DNA of 43,129 nucleotides, from IMG/VR virus record IMGVR_UViG_3300021090_000052, positions 1 through 43,129 of that record; one strand, 5' to 3'. The first letter of the stretch is position 1; each line of letters starts with the position of its first letter. Origin of the DNA: a virus. Below are positions 26,890-37,401 of this stretch, piece by piece. The translations under genes and the position numbers were made by a program. Below the pieces are notes generated by a model. The model was not told where the DNA came from, did no database searches, and was given only the letters and a program-made list of their open reading frames with translations.

Positions 26890-29168
26890 GTCCCGTCCCC
26901 TACGCAAATCCACTGACCGCTCGCTTGATCGCGGCACGTATCGTGGTGGAATTGGCTACTAAGGGTGCGGGTCGTTCCGCTGTTGATCGCGTCGGTGCCC
27001 GGAGTCGGAGCGCGACCGGTGACGCAATGCTTGGTCCCGCTATCCACTTTGAAAACGTCGATGATCTCACCGGAGCCAGTAGCAGCGGGCAACGTGTAGC
27101 CGGTGTAGTCGCTGCTCGAGCCGCTCGTGCAATCGTAGATCCGCTTGCCCGGAATTGGCGTCGCGCTCGCGCTCATCGGGGACACGCCCGTAACGCTGAG
27201 TGTGCCGCTATAGGTAAAGTTAATCATCGGCGTAGCCGTAGGCAGTGGCGTAACTTCTGGAAGTTGTTGATAACGTGCATCAGCCTCGGCTAACGTAATT
27301 CCCTGAATCGGCTGCGAATTAGTCGTACTTTGAAGCACAATGTCATCTACGTACGCCGTGAATGTTCCACCCGATCCTTGAGGGTTGATGCGCAGTTCGT
27401 CAATCAGCGTACCAACAGGAATGGCGAATTGAACGATCGGAACTGCCACTAGTTGGTACGAGGTGCTCGTTCGAACGAAGCCATAGGATCCATTCTGAAT
27501 CGTTACAGCACTACCTTTTTGGATCCCGGCCAATCTAAGCGTGAGTACGAGTGAGCGTCCACTGTTCCATGTAACAGGTGCGATCCACACGTTGAGTTGC
27601 TGATAAGCAGCTGGGTCGATGGAGCTCGAACGGACCAACTTGGTAAAGTTATTCGCTGCAAGTGCTGTTCCCTTGATGTCCTTCGTACCCGTTCGTGGAT
27701 TACCAGTGTCAGCGCAAGCCCATCCCGTTCCTGGAGTGCAAGTCCACTCTGCATCTTCTAGATAGATGTCTTCGTTGGCTGCTCCCACTGGAGTCGCCGT
27801 GTTCGCTGTCACATAGGAGTGCGTGAGCAAGAGTTGAGTGCTCGGATCAAGCGACGGCGCAGTAGGCGGCCCACCTGGTATGCCAGTGATCTTCGTCGCC
27901 TGCGGCGCGGTGTCTACGATAATGTCGTCGATCCGGTCATCGGACACGTCGGCGGCATCGAGGGTCACATCAACAGCCGCACTTGTGTACTGCACTCCTT
28001 GAATCGAGTATGTGCAAGCAGAAACATTGTACACATAGCCAGTTCCCGACCAGGCCACACCGCATCCTGCAATCAAGAATGAGCCATCCGCGCCAGGTTG
28101 ACCCTGACCTCCTGGCGGGCCAGAAGGTCCAGAAGGTCCAGACGGACCAGAAGGCCCCACAGCACCAGCTGAGATGGTCGTTTGAATGTAGCTTTGCTGA
28201 GTGACGCCTTCGGTCGAAAGCGTGACGACGCTCGAAGAGTTGCCATTGAGAATCCGGCGTACCCACCACTTGAAAACGATACGGTCGTCAACCGCGAAAG
28301 GATGTGTACTCGCATCTGAGAAAGTGAACGTCTGGAGCGCGAAGCCCGTGTCGGTAAAGCCAGCACTTGCGCCTGTCCGAAGGAGCTGCTCTTTCGTCGT
28401 GACAGTAGAAGAAACCGTCTCCGCCGCAAGATCGTCGCTCAAAATGAGCGTGAGTGTTGTCGCCGCGACGGTCTGAACTGTGTAAGAGCCATTGTTGCTC
28501 ACGGTTCCGGTCACGGTAACTCGGGAACCGTTCGTGAAGCCATCCACAGTGAAGTCACACGCTCCACAAGTGATCGTGTCGGCAACACCAGCGCCACTCT
28601 CATTGTACGTCAATGAAGTTGCTCCCTCGGTCGCCACGTCGCCAGTTGTCTGGTAGCGGAAAAGGTCGGTTTTGACCTGACCTGTGGGAGGGCCACTTGA
28701 AACGTGCGCGTAGACGTACCGATACGCCGTTCCTGCTGGCAATGCGGAGACGTTCGGCTCACCTGCCGCCGTGATGAAGCCTTGCGCGTAGACGTAGGCA
28801 TTCAATGTGGGAACGGTGATTGCAATGTCGCTCTCGGAGTTGGCGGACGGAAGCGCCGAGGCGACCTTGTAGACGCTCACGTCCGACGTGACGCTGTTCT
28901 CGGGATAGTAGATCCGACCTGCATTTCCGCCGTCTACGCCAGTGTCACCAGTCGGACCAGTTGGTCCTGTCGTGTCTGCCCCAGTCGGTCCAGAAGGGCC
29001 ACTTGGTCCAGTTGGTCCAGTCGTGGCCGTACCTGTTGGACCTGCTGGTCCGGTCGCTCCTGTGGAACCTGCACCACCCCCTGCACCAAAGAACCCATCA
29101 CCGAAAGCATAAGAGCCAGCGAGCAGCGCAAGGAGTGGCGTAAGCAGTAAGCAACGACGTGCGTTCAT
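26886..29168 (-). CDS. collagen-like repeat protein with signal peptide
   Basis: The protein has 760 residues. I chose ATG 29168 after GGAGG. The start MNARRCLLLTPLLALLAGSYA is a signal peptide. Two Gly-X-Y blocks follow: one near 30-75 (GPTGPSGPSGPTG) and one near 330-360 (VGPSGPSGPSGPSGPPG), typical of phage trimeric fibre shafts. Between and after them are beta-rich segments, a galactose-binding-like part near 480-620, and a TPLPTATP linker. It is likely a tail fibre or host-surface adhesin. Confidence 0.7.
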   Translation of the reverse strand: MNARRCLLLTPLLALLAGSYAFGDGFFGAGGGAGSTGATGPAGPTGTATTGPTGPSGPSGPTGADTTGPTGPTGDTGVDGGNAGRIYYPENSVTSDVSVYKVASALPSANSESDIAITVPTLNAYVYAQGFITAAGEPNVSALPAGTAYRYVYAHVSSGPPTGQVKTDLFRYQTTGDVATEGATSLTYNESGAGVADTITCGACDFTVDGFTNGSRVTVTGTVSNNGSYTVQTVAATTLTLILSDDLAAETVSSTVTTKEQLLRTGASAGFTDTGFALQTFTFSDASTHPFAVDDRIVFKWWVRRILNGNSSSVVTLSTEGVTQQSYIQTTISAGAVGPSGPSGPSGPSGPPGGQGQPGADGSFLIAGCGVAWSGTGYVYNVSACTYSIQGVQYTSAAVDVTLDAADVSDDRIDDIIVDTAPQATKITGIPGGPPTAPSLDPSTQLLLTHSYVTANTATPVGAANEDIYLEDAEWTCTPGTGWACADTGNPRTGTKDIKGTALAANNFTKLVRSSSIDPAAYQQLNVWIAPVTWNSGRSLVLTLRLAGIQKGSAVTIQNGSYGFVRTSTSYQLVAVPIVQFAIPVGTLIDELRINPQGSGGTFTAYVDDIVLQSTTNSQPIQGITLAEADARYQQLPEVTPLPTATPMINFTYSGTLSVTGVSPMSASATPIPGKRIYDCTSGSSSDYTGYTLPAATGSGEIIDVFKVDSGTKHCVTGRAPTPGTDAINSGTTRTLSSQFHHDTCRDQASGQWICVGDGT

Positions 29169-29509
29169 CGCAAGTCCTCCCAAAAGCTCACGCGAACCGT
29201 CCCGCCTGTGGCGACACAGTAAATATCGAACTCCGCCGGCGGTGCGATTTGGCTAGAGCCAGAGATCGTAAAGCCCACCCCGGCCGCGAGTCGCAAGCCT
29301 GTCGTCGATGCAACTGCCGCGCTTCCACAGAAAATCGGATTCGTTCCGTCGTGGTTGACGATGGTCAACACCGCACGTGCGCCAGCATCTCCGACCTTGA
29401 CTGCCGTGCCGACTGTGATGTCAGCCTGACCAGTTCGAAAACCCCTCGCGTAGAGAGGTCCAGCGAACCAGAGCAGCGCTAGCGCTATGTACAGAATGTT
29501 TCTTCGCAT
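29165..29509 (-). CDS. small secreted beta protein
   Basis: The protein has 114 residues. ATG 29509 follows GGAGGAAGT. Residues 1-22 (MRRNILYIALALLWFAGPLY) are a signal peptide. The rest is strand-rich, with two cysteines (FCGS and YCVA) that could form a disulfide outside the cytoplasm. It overlaps the collagen-like gene by four bases, so the two are probably made together. Confidence 0.6.
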   Translation of the reverse strand: MRRNILYIALALLWFAGPLYARGFRTGQADITVGTAVKVGDAGARAVLTIVNHDGTNPIFCGSAAVASTTGLRLAAGVGFTISGSSQIAPPAEFDIYCVATGGTVRVSFWEDLR

Positions 29510-29524
29510 ACTTCCTCCCTACGT

Positions 29525-30748
29525 CTAGTTGATGAACTCCAAAATGAATACTTTGGCAACGAGATTGTTCGCTTGGCTGCTTGCGCCAACAAGTCCAATT
29601 GTCAGCGCGTTGATAGCCAGGTCTGGAACAGCGATCAGCGCTAACGTGTTCGCGCCGGCACTTCCACTAGACGAGCTGCCGAAGCTGTCCAGCCAAATTG
29701 ATGTAGCAGAGGCGCGTACACCGAGCGCAATGAACGACCATGAACCATCAGGGTCAAGGCCAAGCTGCCGATTGAAGCCTGCGGTACTTATGCGCACGTG
29801 CTTCGAGTCCCCATTGAGCGCTGCTGTGCCCATGACGGTCAGGCGGAACATCCGTCCGTTCACATCGAACGAGTTGGCAGGAAACGTCGCGGTGAAAAGT
29901 GTCGTGTTTGCACCGCCGGCCAGGTTGCCAACTGAGCCAACCTGCTTGCTGAACTCGCCGCCCAAGTTCGCGTAGCCTGTTCCAACGCCCATCTGGACCT
30001 GCGTCGTCGAGGGCAACGGTGCGCCACCGAACGTTGCGACGCCCACGAGCTGGAAGTTCGTGCCGTCGTAGATCAAAATTCCGATGATGTTAGCGACAAG
30101 ATCGCCTGAAACGAGTGCGACAGAGACGTTCTTCTTGATTGCGATCGCACCAAGGCCGTTGAGATTCAACGTCGACGCGCCAGTGTTGGGGTTGACGAAC
30201 TGAACGTAGTATGGAACACCTGCAATGTACGCCGTGATCGCCGGTGACAGCGCCGCAGTGTACGTATCCGTGCCCGCTGCAACAACGTAGTTTGGATTGT
30301 TCGTCGGATTGAGCACTCCTTGAGGCAGTGCGTCAACCATGATGCCGAACTGAACCTCCGAAAGTCCCGCGTCGAGAACAGAAGCTCCATCCATTACCAC
30401 CGTGACGTTCGTGTTGACGCCGTCGAACAGTGCAATGGTGATGTAGCCTTCGACTGTTCCTGCCGTGACAGTCGCTTTGATCCGCCGACCAACGATGCAC
30501 GGACCAGGAGGAGTCACCTGGTCTCCCGCAAACCTGAAATGCGTCGTGTCTACAAACGTCAGCGTCCCGTAAAGACCCTTCCAGCGCTCCCAGCTCTTGT
30601 TGATGGACTCTGCACGAGCAACACTCTTAATCACCCGAAACTGATCGTCAAGGTTCGTTCCGATGATGTCCGAGCCAAGCGGGATGTTCGTGTCAACCCC
30701 TGGATAGCCAGGCGTCCACAGCGTTATGTTTGAGTCCGGCAAAGGCAT
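29525..30748 (-). CDS. tail fibre protein
   Basis: The protein has 407 residues. The N-terminus (MPLPDSNITLWTPGYPGVDT) and the middle (YVQFVNPNTGASTLNLNGLG, AIKKNVSVALVSGDLVANII, ILIYDGTNFQL) match the repetitive beta module common in podovirus tail fibres. The C-terminal third is a beta-rich, Ser/Gly-rich domain, likely the receptor-binding part. AGAGGAGA precedes the ATG. It is the only structural fibre candidate without a signal peptide here. Confidence 0.75.
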   Translation of the reverse strand: MPLPDSNITLWTPGYPGVDTNIPLGSDIIGTNLDDQFRVIKSVARAESINKSWERWKGLYGTLTFVDTTHFRFAGDQVTPPGPCIVGRRIKATVTAGTVEGYITIALFDGVNTNVTVVMDGASVLDAGLSEVQFGIMVDALPQGVLNPTNNPNYVVAAGTDTYTAALSPAITAYIAGVPYYVQFVNPNTGASTLNLNGLGAIAIKKNVSVALVSGDLVANIIGILIYDGTNFQLVGVATFGGAPLPSTTQVQMGVGTGYANLGGEFSKQVGSVGNLAGGANTTLFTATFPANSFDVNGRMFRLTVMGTAALNGDSKHVRISTAGFNRQLGLDPDGSWSFIALGVRASATSIWLDSFGSSSSGSAGANTLALIAVPDLAINALTIGLVGASSQANNLVAKVFILEFIN

Positions 30749-33700
30749 TACTGTCTCCTCTGAGGCATGTAGGCCGAAAGCTGCTGTTGAAGCTGCTGGC
30801 GCTTCTGCGGCGACAAGTTTTGTGCGACGTTGTTCCAGCGTTTGATGATTATGGGGAGAAGCTCCCGCCGCTCCTCAGGCGAAGCGTACTCCATGCCTTT
30901 GAGCATAACCTCGAGCGACGCATGTTCCGTCGCAAGCTGAATCGACGACATGCTCGCGTGCTTCGTAGCTTCGGTGATATCATGCTGACTAAGCTGCTTA
31001 TCCTTCGCCGCTTCGCGTTGCAGCTGTGCGCGCTCTTGGACAGTTTTCGCGCGGCGCATGGCGTTCGTAAGATCGTACTTTTGGCTGGCCGCCTCAGCTT
31101 TCTCAACCGAACGCCCTGCTGTTGTTCGCTTTTGTTCAAAAAGGAAGTTTGTCAACTTCGAGCGCGTCATGTACGCCGGTGCCTGCGCTGCACCAAAGAG
31201 GCTGCCAAGAAGGTTGCGTGCTGTGTGCACTGGCCGCGTAGGCTGCACGACTGCACCAACGATGTCTTTTGCTGTGTCTAACTTTGTCCGGTTTGCACGA
31301 AAAGGAATTTCCCCCACACTCCGTGCGCTCTTCGCCATCGTCTGCAACGAGATTGGAGTGTTTGCTTTTAGTTCGTACATCGCACGCTCATTAAGATTCT
31401 TGGCACGTCCCTTGACGTCTAACCAATTCGCTGGTGTCGCGATTTCCGTTCCTGTCCAGTCTCTATTGAATGCCTGATAGTAAGCGTCCTGCCACGTTGC
31501 CGCAAGCTTGCTTGACATGTAGTCAAGGACACCCGGCACTCCATGTGTCAACGCGCGGGTCAAGTGCGCGAATTCCTTCGTGTAACCTGGAGCAATCGCA
31601 CGCTCAGGCTCTCCGTTTGCCAACGTACGCCCAGTCTTGTAGGTCACGAAATTCTTGATCGTCTGCAGCATCGCTTGCGGAACATCACTCGGGCTCTCTG
31701 GACGCACAACCTCCGGAAATGTTCCTGTCAACGCAAACTGCATGAGCGAATTGAATGTTGCGTCTACCAAACCTGTCCCAAGCCAGAAAGCAGTTTTGCT
31801 TCCGATCTTGAATCCACGACCAGAGAGTAGGTCTTTCGCTGTTGTGCCAAGTTCGCCACCTGCCCCAAAGTACTGCCGCGCGGAACCAAGAAACCAGCCA
31901 GGCGCTTGGAACGTCACAAACAACGCATCCTTCGCCCACTTTGGCAGGTGGTAGTTTTGATAGTTGACCGCGCCGAAGATGTTGTCACCTTCGTCGACGA
32001 CAGAGCTCATCTTCTCTAGGATCGTGTCAAGTTTCGCGCCAGGCGGCAACTTCTCCAAAACGCGCTGTGCACGGATGATGTCCGCTCCGATCTTAATGTT
32101 CGGAATAAGCGTTTCGAACATCGGTCGCGAGATAGCCTGGAGCATCGCTGGGAACGCGTTCAACGTAGCTTTGCCATAGTCGTGCTGTGCCAAGGCGCGG
32201 TCCCACGCACGAATGAAATGCTGCGCGTACTGCTCATCATGACCCGTCCGCACGTTGCTTTGAATCAAGTACTGCAACGTTTGGTCGATCGGATTCCCTG
32301 TGTCCCAGTTCTTGAAAAACTCTTCTCGTGCACGCTTGCCGATGTTGTAAGGAACGAGCGTCTTTGGCAGCTCTTTGAACCCGCGCAACGTATGATCATT
32401 CACAAGCATCTGAACTGCGTCACCAACAGCTGTCTGTACTGATCCCAAGGTGATATCGACGGCATGGAAGTAGCTCACCCCTAAACGACTCATTGTCTGA
32501 AGCATCGTCGTGTCGCGTGCCAGGTCGTAAAGTTTATTTCCTCGCAAGCCGGGCTGCAACTCGTTGTTGATGATCCGCGCGATGTCTGATGGTGCGTACC
32601 AAGCTGCGGGGCCGAGTACATTGTAGTTCTTTGCCTGACGTGTAGTCAGTGCTGGAAGAAACTTCACCGCATCATAGCCATCCGGTTTACGCTCGGCAAG
32701 ACGTGAAAGCTTCATTTCAGGTTTCAGCAGCTCAAAGAGCTTATTCAGCATAAGCCCTTTTTCCATCTGGTACAAACGACTCTGAACAAGCCGCGCCGGC
32801 GAGTAGCTGTGCGGCTCGAGTTCACTCAACAAGCCTTCCGCGAAGAAATCGTAGTGAGCCTTTTTTGAGCCCGCCACACCATTCGGACCGTAAAATCTAT
32901 TGAAAGTCCGCTGCGCGTTGTTGGGGTCTTTGAAGGTTTTGAAGAAAGGCCCAAGGCGTTCGTCTGACATACCAGTCAGGTATGCACTCGCTTGTGGGTG
33001 ACCTCCCATCATGTTGAGGAAAAACTGTTGCCGCTCTGGTGGCATCATTCCGTTGAGTGCGCGCGTGATCCGTGCGAACGACGCGCTCCGTGCGGTAGCG
33101 ATGTCGGCAAACAAGCTTGCCCGCTTGGTGTCCTTGAAAAGCGATGCGACAAGGTTGGACTTGACGTCAAGCCCCCAACCGTGCCTCGCGTACTCTGCCT
33201 CTTTGCGTGCAAGCAAGCCACGAAACGTTGCAGCAAGCTGGTCCAACTCCTTCGCGTGTGGTCCAACTTGAGGCGTTCCATTGTGCATCCGCTGATAGCT
33301 GTGGACAAGTTCTGCGTTTGAGAAGCGATCGTAGAACGTGTCGACTTCTGTCAACAGATGCTCGAGCTTCGAGTGGTACGCATTGGTTTCACCAAGGGCG
33401 CGGCGAAGGATACGCGAACCAAGCTGGCCTTCCTTGCTAATTGTCCCCGGTGCGATGCCGCGGCGAACTTCTTGGCTAATGATTCGCGCCGCGTTGACCG
33501 CGCGAGTCGCGAGCGCCTTGGCAAGGTCAGGTACGAGGGTCGGCACAAATGCGCCCTTCTCACTTGTTAGCGCTTTGAAGACATAAGGCGTTTTGTGCAA
33601 CTGTCCATTGGTCAAGCGCACTTCGGCAATGAGTTCACCGGAAGTTCCAATGGAAAGGTCTTCAACAAGCCCTTCTCCTTTGGCCGTCGAAACGCGATCA

Positions 33701-35832
33701 CCAATGTTGGGCTCGACAGCGTTGGTCAAGCCGTGGGCTGTTTTCACTGCGTCGCTGGCAACTCTGTTTGCCTCAGGCAGCATCGCGCGCACTTCCGCGG
33801 ACGGCCTCACCAAAGGTGGCGCGACAGCTGGCTTCGTTCCAGCAATCGTTGCCGCAGCTTTGGCGATTTGCGCAAAGGCTGGATTGCTCTTAACCGCCTC
33901 GTGCGCTTCGCGGTAGATCAGCTCTTCGGCTGGAGCTAACCCATACGGAATCTGCCCTGTCGCGATGTTGTAGACAAAGTCCGCCTGTGCAACTTTGGGG
34001 TCGCGGCGCTTCTCGAACTCCCACGCACGCGCGAGCTCTGGAATCGCGGGTGGGACGGGCGCGGCAACCTTCGTTCGCGGTTTTGCAGGCTTTTTGCCAG
34101 GTGCAAAAGGTTCAGCGGCTGGCGCGGCAGCTACAGGTTTTGCTTCCAGCGCAGCCGGCTTGATTGGAGTCGGAACCTTCGGCTCTGGCCCGAGTGCTTT
34201 GAGTTGCGCAGCGACGGCTTTAGCTTCGTCAAGTTTGCCGCCACGCGCAAGCTCGTTGAATCGCTGACGGAGCTCTGCATGCGAAGTCGCAACAGGCGCT
34301 AGGCCAGGATCGCTCGGAAGCTCAGGAACAGGAACCGCCTTCGGCGCAACCGCTCGACGCCGGGCGACCGGCTTCGCAGGCGCGACCTTCGCCGCCTCCG
34401 GCACAAATTGCTCACCTTGCGCGGCCAGCACGTCCTCTGACGTTCCAACGAAGTCCGTCGCTTCCTTCCGTGAAAGGAACTTTCCACTAGCGTCAACGTA
34501 GCCATGCGTGTCTGCTTCTGGTAGCTTGCCCTTTGCAACCGCCTCCTGCACCGCAGGCATTTTCTCGAGAACGTCATTGTGCACTTGGCCGACTTCGCCG
34601 GCTATGACTTTGCCACCAACTTTGATTGCCGGCCGCAAGCCGACTTGCTCCGCCTCCGTTGCGTGCAAAGCCTCTGCCCGCGATGGCTTCTGCGCGTTGA
34701 CTTCAGCTGAAAGCTGCTCCGCGTACGCTCTGTCACTCGGCACATCAGAGCGCTCAACCTGCGCCCTGAAACCCACCTCGAGCTCGGCTTCTTGCGCTGC
34801 TTGAGACTTGAATCTTGTCGCGCCTAGGCGTGCTGGCGGCGTCTCGCCCTCAAGCAAGCGATTGATGAGTGCTTGCGTTTCGTCGAGCTTCGCTCCGACC
34901 TTCCCCCCTGCCGCACGTGCCTCAGGCACCGTTGGACCAATTTCATCCAACGACAGCGTGTGCGCTGCTTCTGTTGTCGTGATGCCGTCGTCGCCAGCTA
35001 CAACCGCGCGCCCACCAGCTTCGTCTCGAATAACCTTGCCGCGCCGGCCAGACTGTGTTCGTACCTTCGTCGGTGGTGCTTCGTCAAACATCGACCGCGA
35101 CAGGTCAACCCAATCTTCAAGCTCAATCGTCGGTGCAGAGACGGCAGGTTTCTTGCCTTTCGCCTTTGCAGCAATCGGCACCGGAAGCGTTGTCGCTGGC
35201 AAGTCCAGTGCCGACGCACCGATTTCAGCCGGCGTCCGTACTGGCATCACTGGCGGTGGCGAGGCTTTTTTTGGTGGCGTGATTTCTGAAAGCGCGGACT
35301 CAAGGCCACCTGCCACCTCTGCCGTGCCTCGCGCGCGATAGGCTGTTGCTGCGCGTCCGAGTCCTTTCGCAACGCCCAGTGGTGACAACGGCGTCGCAAG
35401 CTGAACTCCAGTCGCCAGCAACGGCGAACCGGTCACGTTCATGGCTCCTTGGCCCGCTGCGGCCGGCAAGGTGTTCACCATGCTCATGCCACCTTCGAAA
35501 ATCTTGCGTGCGGGACTTCCTTCAGGCAGAAGCTCTTGCGGCTGCGCGAGCTCTTCAGGCGTTGAAATGTGTGTGATGCCCTTGACACCAGAAATGAGCT
35601 CTTTTGCACCTCCAACCAATGCCTGCTTCCCTGCCTCGTATGCTGTCGGTGACTTGAGTTCGCTTGTGACGAGCGGCTTTCCTGTCTTCAGGCGTAACTG
35701 TGACGGCGAGTAGTGCTCAAGATACTGCTTCTGAAGACTGTCGATCTCCGACTGAATCGCGTCGGCGGTCGCGTCTTCTGGAGCGTCGAAACTTATCGTT
35801 TCGCCACCAGGAGCTGAGAACGCGATCTTCAT
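30748..35832 (-). CDS. giant ejection/internal virion protein
   Basis: The protein has 1694 residues, the largest in the window. A short N-terminal module (MKIAFSAPGGETISFDAPED ... AIQSEIDSLQ) resembles head-targeting starts of injected phage proteins. Residues about 150-650 are Ala/Pro/Lys-rich and probably disordered. From about 800 it is mostly helical, ending in Gln-rich repeats. Podovirus ejection proteins of this size form the channel through the envelope or carry enzymes. I see no certain catalytic motif. ATG overlaps the upstream stop. Confidence 0.65.
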   Translation of the reverse strand: MKIAFSAPGGETISFDAPEDATADAIQSEIDSLQKQYLEHYSPSQLRLKTGKPLVTSELKSPTAYEAGKQALVGGAKELISGVKGITHISTPEELAQPQELLPEGSPARKIFEGGMSMVNTLPAAAGQGAMNVTGSPLLATGVQLATPLSPLGVAKGLGRAATAYRARGTAEVAGGLESALSEITPPKKASPPPVMPVRTPAEIGASALDLPATTLPVPIAAKAKGKKPAVSAPTIELEDWVDLSRSMFDEAPPTKVRTQSGRRGKVIRDEAGGRAVVAGDDGITTTEAAHTLSLDEIGPTVPEARAAGGKVGAKLDETQALINRLLEGETPPARLGATRFKSQAAQEAELEVGFRAQVERSDVPSDRAYAEQLSAEVNAQKPSRAEALHATEAEQVGLRPAIKVGGKVIAGEVGQVHNDVLEKMPAVQEAVAKGKLPEADTHGYVDASGKFLSRKEATDFVGTSEDVLAAQGEQFVPEAAKVAPAKPVARRRAVAPKAVPVPELPSDPGLAPVATSHAELRQRFNELARGGKLDEAKAVAAQLKALGPEPKVPTPIKPAALEAKPVAAAPAAEPFAPGKKPAKPRTKVAAPVPPAIPELARAWEFEKRRDPKVAQADFVYNIATGQIPYGLAPAEELIYREAHEAVKSNPAFAQIAKAAATIAGTKPAVAPPLVRPSAEVRAMLPEANRVASDAVKTAHGLTNAVEPNIGDRVSTAKGEGLVEDLSIGTSGELIAEVRLTNGQLHKTPYVFKALTSEKGAFVPTLVPDLAKALATRAVNAARIISQEVRRGIAPGTISKEGQLGSRILRRALGETNAYHSKLEHLLTEVDTFYDRFSNAELVHSYQRMHNGTPQVGPHAKELDQLAATFRGLLARKEAEYARHGWGLDVKSNLVASLFKDTKRASLFADIATARSASFARITRALNGMMPPERQQFFLNMMGGHPQASAYLTGMSDERLGPFFKTFKDPNNAQRTFNRFYGPNGVAGSKKAHYDFFAEGLLSELEPHSYSPARLVQSRLYQMEKGLMLNKLFELLKPEMKLSRLAERKPDGYDAVKFLPALTTRQAKNYNVLGPAAWYAPSDIARIINNELQPGLRGNKLYDLARDTTMLQTMSRLGVSYFHAVDITLGSVQTAVGDAVQMLVNDHTLRGFKELPKTLVPYNIGKRAREEFFKNWDTGNPIDQTLQYLIQSNVRTGHDEQYAQHFIRAWDRALAQHDYGKATLNAFPAMLQAISRPMFETLIPNIKIGADIIRAQRVLEKLPPGAKLDTILEKMSSVVDEGDNIFGAVNYQNYHLPKWAKDALFVTFQAPGWFLGSARQYFGAGGELGTTAKDLLSGRGFKIGSKTAFWLGTGLVDATFNSLMQFALTGTFPEVVRPESPSDVPQAMLQTIKNFVTYKTGRTLANGEPERAIAPGYTKEFAHLTRALTHGVPGVLDYMSSKLAATWQDAYYQAFNRDWTGTEIATPANWLDVKGRAKNLNERAMYELKANTPISLQTMAKSARSVGEIPFRANRTKLDTAKDIVGAVVQPTRPVHTARNLLGSLFGAAQAPAYMTRSKLTNFLFEQKRTTAGRSVEKAEAASQKYDLTNAMRRAKTVQERAQLQREAAKDKQLSQHDITEATKHASMSSIQLATEHASLEVMLKGMEYASPEERRELLPIIIKRWNNVAQNLSPQKRQQLQQQLSAYMPQRRQ
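34090..34110. repeat. degenerate copy of the 21-bp palindrome
   Basis: CTTTTTGCC-AGG-TGCAAAAGG matches the palindrome with two arm mismatches. It lies in the Lys/Pro linker of the giant protein. A second imperfect copy lies at 996-1016. Both may be chance. Confidence 0.35.
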
Positions 35833-36803
35833 TCGCTAGGCATCCCCGCTTGTTGCACCGTGCCACGGGTGATTTGGATGTTTCCAAAACCTTCGCCGGA
35901 CTTGAACATACCCGGCGTGATTTCGCCTTTTGCTTTTCGAATCTCCTGAAGCTTGTCGCGGCCAGCTTGAGAAGAAGACCAATCCTCGAATGGTATCTTT
36001 ACCTCACCTGGCGCGAGGTCGAGCACGTACTGATGGTACGCGCGTCGCATGAGGTCCATGTCATCTGGCCCAGGCTTCACGTTCGCCATGACGGGCTTGC
36101 CTTCAGGTGTGAGTGACGGTGTCCAGTTGCCAGTTACCGGATCGCGTTCGATCTGCTCACCCTTCGCGTTCACACGCACCTGCGCCGGCTTGTTGCTCAT
36201 GAGATCCGCGCGCAAGTCTCGCCCTGCCGCGAGGTCCTCTGAGTGCATCTCCGCAATACGCATTTGCTGCTCACGCTGAAGCTTCTTTTCTTCGATCTGT
36301 GCCTGCTCGTACCACCGCCGCTGCTCCGCTGCGTCCGTTGCTGTCTGCGCACGCTCAAGTGCTGCGTCTCTCCGCTGCTCGATTGCCGTGAGTGTGTCTT
36401 CATGCCGCCACTGCGCGGCTTGCCCACGCTGCGAAGTTGCCTCCTCCCTCGTTTGGCGCAGTTCGTCAAGATGTGCGCGGCGGTAGTTAGCCAGCTCTCT
36501 TGCCTTGAGTATATTCGCCTGCAACTGCATCCGCTTCATCGCGTCTGTCTGTTGAAGCTTGACTGCATTTTGGTACGTGTCCTCGCCAGCCGCCATGCCT
36601 GCACCAATCGCCGGCATCGCCGCGCCATAGTTGCCTTTGTTGCCGGCCAAGATACCAAGCCCTGTTGCGAGCATAGCTTGGCTGTTCGTGTTCCGCGCGT
36701 TCACCTGCTGCTCGTACACATCCATAAGCGCAGGTGCGATGGTCTGGCCTGCCATCTCTGTAAGGCCAGCACCGAGACCCAAGATTTCTTGTAGCGACGG
36801 CAT
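35829..36803 (-). CDS. coiled-coil internal virion protein
   Basis: The protein has 324 residues. The N-terminal 70 are Ala/Gly-rich with hydrophobic stretches (MLATGLGILAGNKGNYGAAM). A long coiled coil follows (about 90-200, many Arg, Gln, Glu), then a more ordered C-terminal part (FEDWSSSQAGRDKLQEIRK). Its place just before the giant protein suggests a second ejection or core protein. GGAGTGACGA precedes the ATG. Confidence 0.6.
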   Translation of the reverse strand: MPSLQEILGLGAGLTEMAGQTIAPALMDVYEQQVNARNTNSQAMLATGLGILAGNKGNYGAAMPAIGAGMAAGEDTYQNAVKLQQTDAMKRMQLQANILKARELANYRRAHLDELRQTREEATSQRGQAAQWRHEDTLTAIEQRRDAALERAQTATDAAEQRRWYEQAQIEEKKLQREQQMRIAEMHSEDLAAGRDLRADLMSNKPAQVRVNAKGEQIERDPVTGNWTPSLTPEGKPVMANVKPGPDDMDLMRRAYHQYVLDLAPGEVKIPFEDWSSSQAGRDKLQEIRKAKGEITPGMFKSGEGFGNIQITRGTVQQAGMPSE

Positions 36804-36814
36804 TCGTCACTCCA

Positions 36815-37393
36815 TCAGTAAGTGGCGTCAGTGAAGAACATGCTCGGATCAAAACCCTGGCCGGCATTCGGGTCTGCAAGCACACCGTAGCCTGGATCGT
36901 TGTAGGCGCCAAGGCCAAGATCAAAGCCTGGCCCGGCGCTGCCTCCCCCAAAGTCGAGCGATCCCCCAAAATTCATCGAGTTCGGATCTATCATCGGTGT
37001 CGGTGCGCCGCCACCAGGCTGCCCTGGCCCTGGCTTCTGTCCAAGTCCAAGCAAGTTCGTCAACCCGCCGATGCCCTTCAAGACTGCTGGAAACGCCTGC
37101 ATCGAAGCCGCCGCGTAGGGGAGCGCCTGGTTCGGCCGGCGCGGCGACCCCAGACCCAAGATGTTCGGATTCATCAGGTCGCGCATCGACACCTGAATCG
37201 GCTTTTTCGGGTTGATAAGTGACTGCACAACCATGTTTTGCAGCACGCTTGGTTGCGAAGGCCCGCCACCGCCAGAATCAAAGCCACCTGTCGCCGCCGC
37301 GGTAATCAGCGGCGTCAATGAGCTGAGCATCTGATACGTTGCTAGGATGTCTTGGATGGTAGAATTGCTTCCACCACCTTCCTCATTTGCCAT
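36815..37393 (-). CDS. Gly/Pro-rich virion-module protein
   Basis: The protein has 192 residues of low complexity, rich in Gly, Pro and Asn. A short helical stretch lies at 15-35 and a basic patch at 75-85. The end is aromatic (DPSMFFTDATY). No domain is recognised. It is probably a small internal or tail protein, inferred from position. Confidence 0.55.
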   Translation of the reverse strand: MANEEGGGSNSTIQDILATYQMLSSLTPLITAAATGGFDSGGGGPSQPSVLQNMVVQSLINPKKPIQVSMRDLMNPNILGLGSPRRPNQALPYAAASMQAFPAVLKGIGGLTNLLGLGQKPGPGQPGGGAPTPMIDPNSMNFGGSLDFGGGSAGPGFDLGLGAYNDPGYGVLADPNAGQGFDPSMFFTDATY

Positions 37394-37401
37394 GAGTCAC
37401 C

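Noticed and set aside
26727-29150. Plus-strand Arg/Ser-rich frames opposite the collagen-like gene
   Set aside because: They arise from the reverse complement of Gly-X-Y repeat coding.
30748-35832. Plus-strand frames opposite the giant late gene
   Set aside because: They are shadows of a long, well-supported minus-strand gene and lack ribosome sites or domains.
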